Source: Chamaelirium japonicum
Lineage: Eukaryota; Streptophyta; Magnoliopsida; Liliales; Melanthiaceae
Assembly: GCA_947650365.1 (NCBI GenBank)
Contig: OX393550.1
Location: 121,088,374-121,152,373 of the forward strand
Direction: 5' to 3'
DNA: 64,000 bases
Shown here: in pieces, positions 14,234 to 28,600 of the stretch
Layout: each line of letters opens with the position of its first letter
Position numbering within the stretch: the stretch's first letter is position 1
Position numbers and translations under genes: made by a program
Notes under the pieces: model-generated
Database searches by the model: none
Told to the model about the DNA's origin: nothing
Seen by the model: the letters and a program-made list of their open reading frames with translations, nothing else

Positions 14234-14416
14234 TACGATCCATTCTAATTCATTCGTACGATCCATTCTAATTCATTCGTACGATCCATTCTAATTCATT
14301 CGCACGATCCATTCTAATTCATTCGCACAATCTATTCTAATTCATTTGTACGATCAATTCTAATTCATTAGCACGATCCATTCTAATTCATTCGTACGAT
14401 CTATTCTATTTCATTC
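14234..14416 (-). repeat. Fragment of a fourth 2.16-kb unit
   Basis: After copy C the sequence matches the start of the unit (CGCACAATCTATTC, GTACGATCAATTC, CATTAGCACGATCC, CTATTCTATTTCATTCG). About four extra monomers are inserted near 14250-14320. It diverges before the TCAATCG marker, so the tandem series ends here. Confidence 0.78.
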
Positions 14417-15037
14417 GTACGATCCATTCTAATTCATTCGCACGATCCATTTGAATTCACTCATATGATCCATTCTAATTCATTCGCACGAATGAATCCA
14501 TTCTAATTCATTCGTACAATCCATTCTATTTTATTTGTACGATCCATTCTTACTCATTCGTACCGTACGATCCATTCTAATTTATTCATACGATCCATTC
14601 TAATTCATTTGCACGAATATATCTATTCTAATTCATTCATATTTTCCATTCTAATTCATTCGTACGATCCATTCTAATTCATTCGCACAATCTATTCTAA
14701 TTCATTCGTACGATCAATTCTAATTCATTTGCACAATCCATTCTAATTCATTCGCACGAATGAATCCATTCTAATTCATTCGTACAATCCATTCTATTTC
14801 ATTCGTACGATCCATTCTTACTCATTCGTACGATCAATTCTAATTCATTCGCACGATCCATTCTAATTCATTCGTACGATCTATTCTATTTCATTCGTAC
14901 GATCCATTCTTACTCATTTGTACGATCCATTCTAATTCTTTCGCAGGAATGTATCCATTCTAATTCATTCGTACGATCCATTCTAATTCCTTCATATGAT
15001 CCATTCTAATTCCATCGTAAGATCCATTCTAATTCCA
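14417..15037 (-). repeat. Reverse satellite block
   Basis: Uniform reverse monomers continuing from the end of the higher-order series. There is an irregular spot at about 14560 (CATTCGTACCGTACGATCC), which looks like a 4-bp duplication. The block ends at CCATCGTGCGAATG near 15035, where forward units begin. Confidence 0.88.
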
Positions 15038-18000
15038 TCGTGCGAATGAATTAGAATGGATCGTACGAATGAGTAAGAATGGATCGTACGAATGAAATAG
15101 AATTAATGGATCGTACGAATAAATTAGAATGGATCGTGCTAATGAATTAGAATGGATCATACGAAGGAATTAGAATTGATTGTGCGAATGAATTAGAATG
15201 GATCGTACGAATGAATTAGAATGGATACATTCGTGCGATTGAATTAGAATGGATCGTACGAATGAATTAGAATGGATCGTTTGAGAGAATTAGAATGGAT
15301 ACGAAGGAATTAGAATGGATCGTACGAAGGAATTAGAATGGATCATACGAATGAATTAGAATGGATCGTATGAATGAATTAGATTGGATCGTATGACGAT
15401 CCATTCTAATTCATTCGCACAATCTATTCTAATTCATTCGTACGATCCATTCTAATTCATTAGCACGATCCATTCTAATTCCTTCGTACGATCCATTCTA
15501 ATTCATTCGCACGAATGTATCCATTCTAATTCATTCGTATGATCCATTCTAATTCATTCGCACAATCTATTCTAATTCATTCGTACGATCCATTCTAATT
15601 CATTCGCACGATCCATTCTAATTCATTCGCACGATCCATTCTAATTCATTTGCACAATCTATTCTAATTCATTCGTACGATCCATTCTAATTCATTCGTA
15701 CGATCCATTCTAATTCCTTCGTACGATCCATTCTATTTCATTCCTATGATCCATTCTAATTCTATTTCATTCATACGATCCATTCTAATTCCTTCGTATG
15801 ATCCATTCTATTTCATTCGTATGCGAATGAATTAGAATGGATCGTACGAATGAATTAGAATGGATCCATTCGTGCGAATGAATTAGAATGGATCGTATGA
15901 ATGAATTAGATTGGATCGTATGAATGAATTAGAATGGATCATGCGAATGAATTAGAATGGATCGTACGAATTAATTAGAATGGATCGTGCTAATGAATTA
16001 GAATTGATCATACGAATGAATTAGAATAAATTGTGCGAATGAATTAGAATGGATCGTACGAATGAATTAGAATGGATACACTCGTGCGAATGAATTAGAA
16101 TGGATCGTACGAATGAATTAGAATAGATTGTGCGAATGAATTAGAATGGAACGTACGAATGAATTAGAATGGATACATTCGTGCGAATGAATTAGAATGG
16201 ATCGTATGAATGAATTAGAATAGATACACGATCCATTCTAATTTATTCGCACGAATGTATCCATTCTAATTCATTCGTATGATCCATTCTAATTCATTCG
16301 CACAATCTATTCTAATTTATTCGTACAATCCATTCTAATTCATTCGCACGAATGTATCCATTCTAATTCACTCGTACGATCCATTCTAATTCATTCGCAC
16401 AATCTATTCTAATTCATTCGTACGATTAATTCTAATTCATTAGCACGATCCATTCTAATTCATTCGTACGATCTATTCTAATTTATTCGTAAAATCCATT
16501 CTAATTCATTCGCACGATCCATTCTAATTCATTCGTCGTACGAAGGAATTAGAATGGATACATTCGTGCGAATGAATTAGAATGGATCATGCGAATGAAT
16601 TAGAATCGATCGTACGAATGAATTAGAATGAATCGTACGAATGAATTAGAATGGAAACATTCGTGCGAATGGATCGTATGAAGGAATTAGAATGGATCGT
16701 ACGAATGAATTAGAATGGATACATTCGTGCGAATGAATTAGAATGGATCGTACAAATGAATTAGAATGGATCGTACTTATGAATTAGAATGGATCGTACG
16801 AATGAATTTGAATGGATACACGATCCATTCTAATTCATTCGTACGATCCATTCTAATTCATTCGCACGAATGTATCCATTCTAATTCATTCGTACGCACG
16901 ATCCATTCTAATTCATTCGCACGAATGTATCCATTCTAATTCATTCATACGATCCATTCTAATTCATTCGCACGATCCATTCTAATTCATTCATACAATC
17001 CATTATAATTCTTTTGCACAAATGTATCCATTCTAATTCATTCGTACGATCCATTCTAATTCATTCGTACGATCCATTCTAATTCATTCGCACGATCCAT
17101 TCTAATTCATACATACATGTATGAATGAATTAGAATGGATACATTCGTGCGAATAAATTAGAATAGATCGTATGAATGAATTAGAATGGATCGTGCGAAT
17201 GAATTAGAATGGATCGTACGAATGAATTAGAATGGATCGTACGAATGAATTAGAGTGGATACATTCGTGCAAAAGAATTAGAATGGATTGTATGAATGAA
17301 TTAGAATGGATCGTGCGAATGAATTAGAATGGATCGTACAAATGAATTAGAATGGATACATTCGTGCTAATGAATTAGAATGGATCGTGCGAATGAATTA
17401 GAATGGATCGTACGAATGAATTAGAATGGATCGTATGAATGAATTAGAATGGATCGTGCGAATGGATTAGAATGGATCATGCGAATGAATTAGAATGGAT
17501 CGTAAGAATGAATTAGAATGGATCGTATGAATGAATTAGAATGGATCGTACGAAGGAATTAAAATGGATCGTACGAATGAATTAGAATGGATCGTATGAA
17601 TGAATTAGAGTGGATACATTCGTACGCACGAATTTATCCATTCTAATTCATTCGTACGATCCATTCTAATTCATTCGCACGATCCATTCTAAATCATTCA
17701 TACAATCCATTCTAATTCATTCGTACGATCCATTCTAATTCATTCGCACAATCCATTCTATTTCATTCATACGTTCCAATCTAATTCATTCATACGATCC
17801 ATTCTAATTCATTCGCACAATCTATTCTAATTCATTCGTACGATCCATTCTAATTTATTCGTACGATCCATTCTAATTCATTCGTACGATCCATTTTAAT
17901 TCATTAATACGATCCAATCTAATTCATTCATACGATCCATTCTAATTCCTTCGTACGATCCATTCTAATTCATACGATCCATTCTATTTCATTCATACGA

Positions 18001-20596
18001 TCCATTCTAATTCATTCGCACGATCCATTCTACTTCATTCATACGATCCATTCTAATTCATTCATACGATCCATTCTAATTCATTCGAACGTTCCATTCT
18101 AATTCATTAGCATGATCCATGCTAATTCATTTGTGCGATCCATTCTAATTCATTCACACGATCCATTCTAATTCATTCGTACGATCCATTCTAATTCATT
18201 CGTACGATCCATTCTAATTCATTCGCATGATCCATTCTAATTCATTCGTACGATCGTATGAGTGAATTCGAATGGATCGTGCGAATGAATTAGAATGGAT
18301 TGTACGAATGAATTAGAATGGATCGTGTGAAAGAATTAGAATGGATTGTATGAATGAATTAGAATGGATCATATGAATGAATTAGAATGGATCGTAGAAT
18401 GAATTAGAATGGATCGTATGAATTGAATTAGAATGGATCGTACGAGAGAATTAGAATGGATCGTACGAATGAATTAGAATGGATACATTCGTGAATGAAT
18501 TAGAATGGATCGTGCGAATGAATTATAATGGATTGTACGAATAAATTAGAATGGATCGTATGACGTACGATCCATTCTTACTCATTCGTACGATCCATTC
18601 TAATTCATGATCATACGAATGAGTAAGAATGGATCGTACGAATGAATTAGAATGGATCGTATATATGAATTAGAATGGATCGTACAAAGGATTTAGAATG
18701 GATCATACGAATGAAATATAATGGGTCGTACAAAGGAATTAGAATGGATCGTATGAAGGAATTAGAATGGATCGTACGAAGGAATTAGAATGGATTGTAC
18801 GAATGAATTAGAATGGATACATTCGTATAATCCATTCTAATTCATTCGTACAATCCATTCTAATTCATTCGCACGAATGTATCCATTCTAATTCATTCGT
18901 ACGATCCATTCTAATTCCTTCGTACGATCCAATGAATTAGAATAGATTGTGCGAATGAATTAGAATGGATCACACGATCCATTCTAATTCATTCATACGT
19001 ACAAATTCATACGTACGATCCATTATTACGATCCATTCTAATTCATTCGTACGATCCATTTTAATTCATTTGAACGATCCATTCTAATTCATTCGTACGA
19101 TCCATTCTAATTCATTCATATGATCCATTCTAATTCATTCGTACGATCCATTCTATTTCATTCGAACGATCCATTCTTACTCATTCGTACGATCCATTCT
19201 AATTCATTCACAAGAATGTATCCATTCAAATTCATTGAGTAAGAATGGATCGTACGAAGGAATTAGAATAGATCGTGCTAATGAATTAGAATGGATCGTA
19301 CGAATGAATTAGAATAGATTGTGCGAATGAATTAGAATGGATCATACGAAATATTTAGAATGGATACATTCGTGCGAATGAATTAGAATGGATCGTATGA
19401 ATGAATTAGATTGGATCGTATTAATGAATTAGTATGGATCGTGCGAATGAATTAGAATTGATACATTCGTGCGAATGAATTAGAATGGATTATACGATTG
19501 AGTAAGAATGGATCGTATGAATGAAATAGAATAGATCGTACGAATGAATTAGAATGGATCGTGCTAATGAATTAGAATTGATCGTGGATCGTACAAAGGA
19601 TGGATACATTCGTACGAATGAATTAGAATGGATCGTACGAATGAATTTGAATGGATCGTATGAATGAATTAGAATGGATCGTGCGAATGAATTAGAATGG
19701 ATCGTACGAATAAATTAGAATGGATCGTATGAATGAATTAGAATAGATCGTGCGAATGAATTAGAATGGATCGTACGAATGAGTAAGAATGGATCGTACG
19801 GATGAAATAGAATAGATTGTACGAATGAAGTAAGAATGGATCGTACGAATGAAATATAATGATTGTACGAATGAATTAGAATGGATTCATTCATGCGAAT
19901 GAATTAGAATGGATCGTGCGAATGAATTAGAATGGATCGTATGAATGAATTAGAATGGATACATTCGTGTGAATGAATTAGAATAGATTGTGCGAATGAA
20001 TTAGAATGGATCATACGAATGAAATAGAATGGATCGTGCGAATGAATTAGAATGGATCATACGAATGAAATAGAATGGATCGTACGAAGGAATTAGAATG
20101 GATCGTACGATCCATTCTAATTCATTAGCACGATCCATTCTCCATTCTAATTTCTTCGTACGATCCATTCTAATTCCTTCGTATCTATTCTAATTCACTC
20201 ATACGATCCATTCTAATTCATTCGTACAATCCATTCTAATTCATTCGCACGAATGTATCCATTCTAATTCATTCGTACGATCCATTCTAATTCATTCGCA
20301 CAATCTATTCTAATTCATTCGTACGATCCATTCTAATTCATTCGCACGAATGTATCCATTCTAATTTATTCGTACAATCTATTCGATTTTTTTCATATGA
20401 TCCATTCTTACTCATTAATACGATCCATTCTAAATCATTAATACGATCCAATCTAATTCATTCATACAATCCATTCTAATTCCTTCGTACGATCCATTCT
20501 AATTCATACGATCCATTCTATTTCATTCATATGATCCATTCTAATTCATTCGCACGATACATTCTAATTCATTCATACGATCCATTCTAATTCATT
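15038..20596. repeat. Satellite mosaic, alternating blocks of 0.04-0.9 kb
   Basis: Approximate forward blocks: 15038-15397, 15825-16228, 16536-16814, 17116-17620, 18255-18565, 18611-18828, 18931-18973, 19235-20108. The intervening sequence is reverse. Joints of the GGATACACGATCC type are at about 16222 and 16812. A CATACATGTATG joint is at about 17110. The block 18931-18973 is only about two monomers long. No other sequence is present. Confidence 0.85.
18981..19040 (-). repeat. Unoccupied paralogue of the LTR target site (best match)
   Basis: Read on the minus strand, this stretch gives GGATCGTAATAATGG, then ATCGTACGTATGAATTTG and GTACGTATGAATGAATTAG. That is the sequence around the LTR insertion with one copy of the 5-bp duplication removed. 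The single target pentamer is at 19012-19016. Confidence 0.9.
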
Positions 20597-23500
20597 CGCA
20601 CGATCCATTCTAATTCCTTCGTACGATCCATTCTAATTCATTCGTACGATCCATTCTAATTGATTCATACGATCCATTCTATTTCATTCATACGATCCAA
20701 TCTAATTCATAAGTACGATCCATTCTAATTCATTCATACGATCCATTCTAACGTACGAATGAATTAGAATGGATCGTGCGAATGAATTAGAATGGATCGT
20801 ACGAATGAATTAGAATGGATCGTACTTATGAAATAGAATGGATTATACGAATGAATTAGAATGGATTCATTCGTGCGAATGAATTAGAATGGATCATGCT
20901 AATGAATTAGAATTGATCGTACGAATGAATTAGAATAGTTTGTGCGAATGAATTAGAATAGATTATGCGAATGAATTAGAATGGATCGTACGAATGAATT
21001 AGAATGGATACATTCGTGCGAATGAATTAGAATGGATCGTACGAATGAATTAGAATGGACCGTGTATCCATTCCAATTCATTCGTACGATCCATTCTAAT
21101 TCATAAATACGATCCATTCTAATTCATTCGTACGATCTATTCTAATTCATTCGCACGAATGTATCCATTCTAATTCATTCGTACGATCCATTCTAATTCC
21201 TTCGTACGATCCATTCGCACGAATGTATCCATTCTAATTCATTCGTACAATCCATTCTAATTTATTCGCACGATCCATTCTAATTCATTCGCACGAATGT
21301 ATCCATTCTAATTCCTTCGTACGACGAATGAATTAGAATGGATCGTGCGAATGTATTAGAATGGATCGTACGAATGAATTAGAATAGATTGTGCGAATGA
21401 ATTAGAATGGATCGTACGAATGAATTAGAATGGATCATACGAATGAATTAGAATGGATCGTATGAATGAATTCGAATGGATCGTGCGAATGAATTAGAAT
21501 GGATCGTACGAATGAATTTGCATGGATCGTGCTAATGAATTAGAATGGAACGTACATATGAATTAGAATGGATCGTGTGAAAGAATTAGAATGGATTGTA
21601 TGAATGAATTAGAATGGTTTGTACGAATGTATCCATTCTAATTCATTCGTACGATCCATTCTAATTCATTCGCACGATTCATTCTAATTCATTCGCACGA
21701 TCCATTCTAATTCATTCATACAATCCATTCTAATTCTTTCGCACGATCTTTTCTAATTCATTCGTACGATCCATTCTAATTCATTCGTATGATCCATTCA
21801 AATTCATTCGCAAGATCAATTCTAATTCATTAGCACGATCCACTCTAATTCAATTGCACGAATGTATCCATTCTAATTCATTCGCATGATCCATTCTAAT
21901 TCATTTATACGATCCAATCTAATTCATTCATACGATCCATTCTAATTCACTCGCACGAATGTATCCATTCTAATTCATTCGTACGATCCATTCTAATTCA
22001 TTCGCACGATCTATTCTAATTCATTCGTACGATCCATTCTAATTCATTCGTACGAATTAGAATGGATCGTACGAAGGAATTAGAATGGATCATACGAATG
22101 AATTAGAATGGATACATTTGTGCAAATGAATTAGAATAGATTGTGCGACACGATCCATTCTAATTCATTCGTACGATCCATTCTAATTCATTCGTGTGAT
22201 CCATTCTAATTCATTCGCACGATCCATTCTAATTCGTTCATACGATCCAATCTAAGTCATAAGTACGATCCATTCTAATTCATTCATACGATCCATTCTA
22301 ATTCATTCGCACGAATGTATCCATTCTAATTCAATCGTACGATCCATTCTAATTCATTCACACAATCTATTCTAATTCATTCGTATGATCCATTCTAATT
22401 CATTCATACGATCCATCCTAATTCATTCGTACGATCCATTCTAATTCATTTGCACGATCCATTCTAATTCATTCATACGATCCATTCTAATTCATTAATA
22501 CAATCCATTCTAATTCTTTCACACGATCCATTCTAATTCATTCGTACGTCACACGATCCATTCTAATTCATTCGTACGATCCATTCTAATTCATTCGTAC
22601 AATCCATTCTAATTTATTTGTACGATCCATTCTAATTCATTCGTACAATCCATTCTATTTCATTTGTACGATCTATTCTTACTCATTCGTACGATCCATT
22701 CTAATTCATTCACACGACTGTATCTATTCTAATTCATTCGTACATCACACGAATTTATCCATTCTAATTCATTCGTACGATCCATTCTAATTCCTTCGTA
22801 CGATCCATTCTAATTCTTTCGTATGATCCATTCTAATTCCTTTGTACGACCCATTATATTTCATTCATATGATCCATTCTAATTCCTTGGTATGATCCAT
22901 TCTAATTCATTCCCATGAATGTATCCATTCTAATTCATACGTACGATCCATTCTAATTCATTCATACGATCCAATCTAATTCATTCATACGATCCATTCT
23001 AATTCATTTGAACGAATGTATCCATTCTAATTCATTCGTACGATCCATTCTAATTCATTCGCACAATCTATTCTAATTCATTCGTATGATCCAATCTAAT
23101 TCATTCGCACAATCTATTCTAATTCATTCGCACGAATGTATCCATTCAAATTCATTCGTATGATCCATTCTAATTCATTCGCACGAATGTATCCATTCTA
23201 ATTCATTCACACGATCCATTCTAATTCATTCATACGATCCATTCTAATTCATTCATACAATCCATTCTAATTCTTTCACACGATCCATTCAAATTCATTC
23301 GTATGGATTCATTCGTGCGAATGAATTAGAATGGATCGTGCGAATGAATTAGAATGGATCGTATGAATGAATTAGAATGGATCGTGCGAATGAATTAGAA
23401 TGGATCATACGAATGAATTAGAATCGATTGTGTGAAAGAATTAGAATGGATTGTATGAATGAATTAGAATGGATCGTATTAATGAATTAGAATGGATCGT

Positions 23501-25622
23501 ACGAATGAATTAGAATGGATACATTCGTACGAATGAATTAGAATGGATCGTGCGAATGAATTAGAATGGATCGTGCGAATGAATTAGAATGGATCTGGAT
23601 ATATTCGTGCGAATGAATTAGAATGGATCGTACGAATGAATTAGAATGGATCGTACGAGTACGAATGAGTAAGAATGGATCGTACGAATGAAATAGAATG
23701 GATTGTACGAATGAATTAGAATGGATCATACGAATGAAATAGAATGGATCGTGTGAAAGAATTAGAATGGATTGTATGAATGAATTAGAATGGATCGTAT
23801 GAATGAATTAGAATGGATCGTGCGAATGAATTAGAATGGATTGTACGAATGAATTTGAATAGATTGTGCGAATGAATTAGAATGGAACGTACGAATGAAT
23901 TAGAATGGATACATTCGTACGAATGAATTAGAATGGATCATACGAATCAATTAGAATAGATCGTACGAATGAATTAGAATGGATCATCCGAATGAGTAAG
24001 AATGGATCGTACGAATGAAATAGAATGGATCGTACGAATGAATTAGAATTGATCGTACAAATAAAATAGAATGGATCGTATGAATTAGAATGGATCGTAC
24101 GAAGGAATTAGAATGGATCGTACGAATGAATTCGAAAGGATATATTCATGCAAATGAATTAGAATGGATCGTACGAATAAGTAAGAATGGATCGTACGAA
24201 TGAAATAGAATGGATCGTACGAATGAATTAGAATGGATTGTATGAATGAATTAGAATAGCTCGTACGAATGAATTAGAATGGATCGTACGAATGAATTAG
24301 AATGGATCGTGCGAATGAATTAGAATGGATCGTGCGAATGAATTAGAATGGATCGGACGAACGAATTAGAATGGATCGTACGAATGAATTAGAATGGATA
24401 CATTCATGCGAATTAATTAGAATGGATCGTACGAATAAGTAAGAATGGATCGTACGAACGAAATAGAATGGATTGTACGAATGAATTAGAATGGATCGTG
24501 CGAATGAATTAGAATGGATCGTATGAATGAATTAGAATGGATCGTATTAATGAATTAGAATGGATCGTGCGAATGAATTAGAATGGATCGTATGAATGAA
24601 TTAGAATGGATCGTACGAAGGAATTAGAATGGATGTACAAATGAATTAGAATGGATCGTATGAATGAATTAGAGTGGATACATTTGTACGCACAAATTTA
24701 TCCATTCGAATTCATTCGTATGATCCATTCTAATTCATTCGCACGATCCATTCTAATTCGTTCATAAAATCTATTCTAATTCATTCGTACGATCCATTCT
24801 AATTCATTCACACGATCCATTCTAATTTATTCATATGATCCAATCTAATTCATTCATACGATCCATTCTAATTTATTCGCACGAATGTATCCATTCTAAT
24901 TCATTCGTACGATCCATTCTAATTCATTAGCACGAAAAAACACGATCCACTCTAATTCATTCATACGATCCAATCTAATTCATTCATATAATCCAATATA
25001 ATTCTTTCACACGATGCATTCTAATTCATTCATACGATCCATTCTAATTCATTCGAACAATCCATTCTAATTCATTCATACGATCCATTTTAATTCATTC
25101 GCAAGATCCATTCTAATTCATTCATACGATCCATTCTAATTCATTCGCACAATCTTTTCACATTCATTCGTACGAACCATTCCAATTCCTTCGTACGATC
25201 CATTCTAATTCCTTCGTACGTACGATCCATTCCAATTCATTCGTACGATCCATTCTAATTTATTCGCACGATCCATTCTATTTCATTCATACGATCCAAT
25301 CTAATTCATTCATACGATCCTTTCTAATTCCTTCGTACGATCATACGATCCATTCTATTTCATTCGTATGATCAATTCTAATTCATTCATGCGATCCATT
25401 CTAATTCATTCGTACGATCCATTCTAATTCCTTGCGAATGAATTAGAATGGATCGTACGAATAAACTAGAATGGATCGTGTGAATGAATTAGAATGGATC
25501 GTACGAATGAATTAGAATGGATCGTATGAATGAATTAGAATGGATCGTACAAAGGAATTAGAATGGATCGTACGAATGAATTAGAATAGATCGTATGAAT
25601 AAATTAGAATGGATCGTGTATC
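20597..25622. repeat. 5-kb higher-order unit, copy 1
   Basis: First of two tandem copies of a long composite unit of inverted blocks. Shared landmarks with copy 2 are CATAAGTACG (about 20708 and 25735), CTAACGTACG (20748 and 25774), CGTCACACG (22547 and 27601), GGATCTGGATA (23591 and 29051), GTACGAGTACG (about 23652 and 29112), CACGAAAAAACACG (24931 and 30419), CCTTGCGAATG (25430 and 30918) and GGATCGTGTATCCG (25611 and 31099). The offset rises from 5026 to 5054, 5414, 5460 and 5488 bp along the unit, so copy 2 is longer. Confidence 0.9.
24927..24946. repeat. A6 interruption between reverse monomers
   Basis: TTAGCACG is followed by AAAAAACACGATCC. The six-A run fits neither monomer form and breaks the register. 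The same interruption is at 30415-30434 and 50501-50520, so it is a copied scar and a good marker of duplication history. Confidence 0.9.
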
Positions 25623-28600
25623 CGCACGATCCATTCTAATTCCTTCATACGATCCATTCTAATTCATTCGTACGATCCATTCTAATTCATTCACACGATC
25701 CATTCTAATTCATTCATACGATCCAATCTAATTCATAAGTACGATCCATTCTAATTCATTCATATGATCCATTCTAACGTACGAATGAATTAGAATGGAT
25801 CGTGCGAATGAATTAGAATGGATCGTACGAATGAATTAGAATGGATCGTACGAATGAAATAGAATGGATTGTACGAATGAATTAGAATGGATTCATTCGT
25901 GCGAATGAATTAGAATGGATCATGCTAATGAATTAGAATTGATCGTACGAATGAATTAGAATAGTTTGTGCGAATGAATTAGAATAGATTGTGCGAATGA
26001 ATTAGAATGGATCGTACGAATGAATTAGAATGGATACATTCGTGCGAATGAATTAGAATGGATACATTCGTGTGAATGAATTAGAATGGATCGTACGAAT
26101 GAATTAGAATGGATCGTGTATCCATTCCAATTCATTCATATGATCCATTCTAATTCATAAGTACGATCCATTCTAATTCATTCGTACGATCCATTCTAAT
26201 TCATTCGCACGAATATATCCATTCTAATTCATTCGTACGATCCATTCTAATTCCTTCGTATGATCCATTCGCACGAATGTATCCATTCTAATTCATTCGT
26301 ACGATCCATTCTAATTCATTCGTACGATCCATTCTAATTTATTCGCACGATCCATTCTAATTCATTCGCACGAATGTATCCATTCTAATTCCTTCGTACG
26401 ACGAATAAATTAGAATGGATCGTGCGAATGAATTAGAATGGATCGTACGAATGAATTAGAATAGATTGTGCGAATGAATTAGAATAGATCGTACGAATGA
26501 ATTAGAATGGATCGTACGAATGAATTAGAATGGATCGTATGAATGAATTCGAATGGATCGTGCGAATGAATTAGAATGGATCGTACGAATGAATTTGCAT
26601 TGATCGTGCTAATGAATTAGAATGGAACGTACATATGAATTAGAATGGATCGTGTGAAAGAATTAGAATGGATTGTATGAATGAATTAGAATGGTTTGTA
26701 CGAATGTATCCATTCTAATTCATTCGTACGATCCATTCTAATTCATTCGCACGATCCATTCTAATTCATTCATACAATCCATTCTAATTCTTTCGCACGA
26801 TCCTTTCTAATTCATTCGTACGATCCATTATAATTCATTCGTATGATCCATTCTAATTCATTCGCACGATCAATTCTAATTCATTAGCATGATCCATTCT
26901 AATTCAATTGCACGAATGTATCCATTCTAATTGATTCGCATGATCCATTCTAATTCATTTATACGATCCAATCTAATTCATTCATACGATCCATTCTAAT
27001 TCACTCGCACGAATGTATCCATTCTAATTCATTCGTAAGATCCATTCTAATTCATTCGCACGATCTATTATAATTCATTCGTACGATCCATTCTAATTCA
27101 TTCGTACGAATTAGAATGGATCGTACGAAGGAAGTAGAATGGATCGTACGAGTGAATTAGAATGGATACATTTGTGCGAATGAATTAGAATAGATTGTGC
27201 GACACGATTTATTCTAATTCATTCGTACGATCCATTCTAATTCATTCGTATGATCCATTCTAATACATTCGCACGATCCATTCTAATTCATTCATATGAT
27301 CTAATCTAATTCATAAGTACGATCCATTCTAATTCATTCATACGATCCTTTCTAATTCATTCGCACGAATGGATCCATTCTAATTCATTCGTACGATCCA
27401 TTCTAATTCATTCGCACAATCTATTCTAATTCATTCGTACGATCCATTCTAATTCATTCATACGATCCATTCTAATTCATTCGTACGATCCATTCTAATT
27501 CATTTGCACGATCCATTCTAATTCATTCATACGATCCATTCTAATTCATTAATACAATCCATTCTAATTCTTTCATACGATCCATTCTAATTCATTCATA
27601 CGTCACACGATCCAGTCTAATTCATTCGTACGATCCATTATAATTCATTCGTACAATCCATTCTAATTTATTTGTACGATCCATTCTAATTCATTCGTAC
27701 AATCCATTCTATTTCATTCGTACGATCTATTCTTACTCATTCGTATGATCCATTCTAATTCATTCACACGAATGTATCTATTCTAATTCATTCGTACATC
27801 GCACGAATTTATCCATTCTAATTCATTCGTACGATCCATTCTAATTCCTTCATACGATCCATTCTAATTCTTTCGTACGATCCATTCTAATTCCTTTGTA
27901 CGACCCATTATATTTCATTCATATGATCCATTCTAATTCCTTTGTACGATCCATTCTAATTCATTCCCATGAATGTATCCATTCTAATTCATACGTACGA
28001 TCCATTCTAATTCATTCATACGATCCAATCTAATTCATTCATACGATCCATTCTAATTCATTCGAACGAATGTATCCATTCTAATTCATTCATACGATCC
28101 ATTCAAATTCATTCGCACAATCTATACTAATTCATTCGTACGATCCATTCTAATTCATTAGCACGATCCATTCTAATTCATTCGTACGATCCATTCTATT
28201 TCATTCGTACGATCCATTCGAATTCACTCATACGATCCATTCTAATTCATTCATACGATCCATTCTAATTGATTCGCACGAAGGTATCCATTCTAATTCA
28301 TTCGCACGATCCATTCTAATTCATTCGCACGAATGTATCCATTCTAATTCATTCGCACGATCCATTCTAATTCATTTATACGATCCAATCTAATTCATTC
28401 ATACGATCCATTTTAATTCATTCGCACGAATGTATCCATTCTAATTCATTCATACGATCCATTCTAATTCATTCGCACAATCTATTCTAATTCATTCGTA
28501 CGATCCAATCTAATTCATTCGCACAATCTATTCTAATTCATTCGCACGAATGTATCCATTCTAATTCATTCGTACGATCCATTCTAATTCATTCGCACGA

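Noticed and set aside
18931..19040. Small RNA gene or hairpin at the short inverted block
   Set aside because: The fold comes from opposite monomers meeting, as at every switch. There is no promoter, conserved loop or non-satellite sequence.
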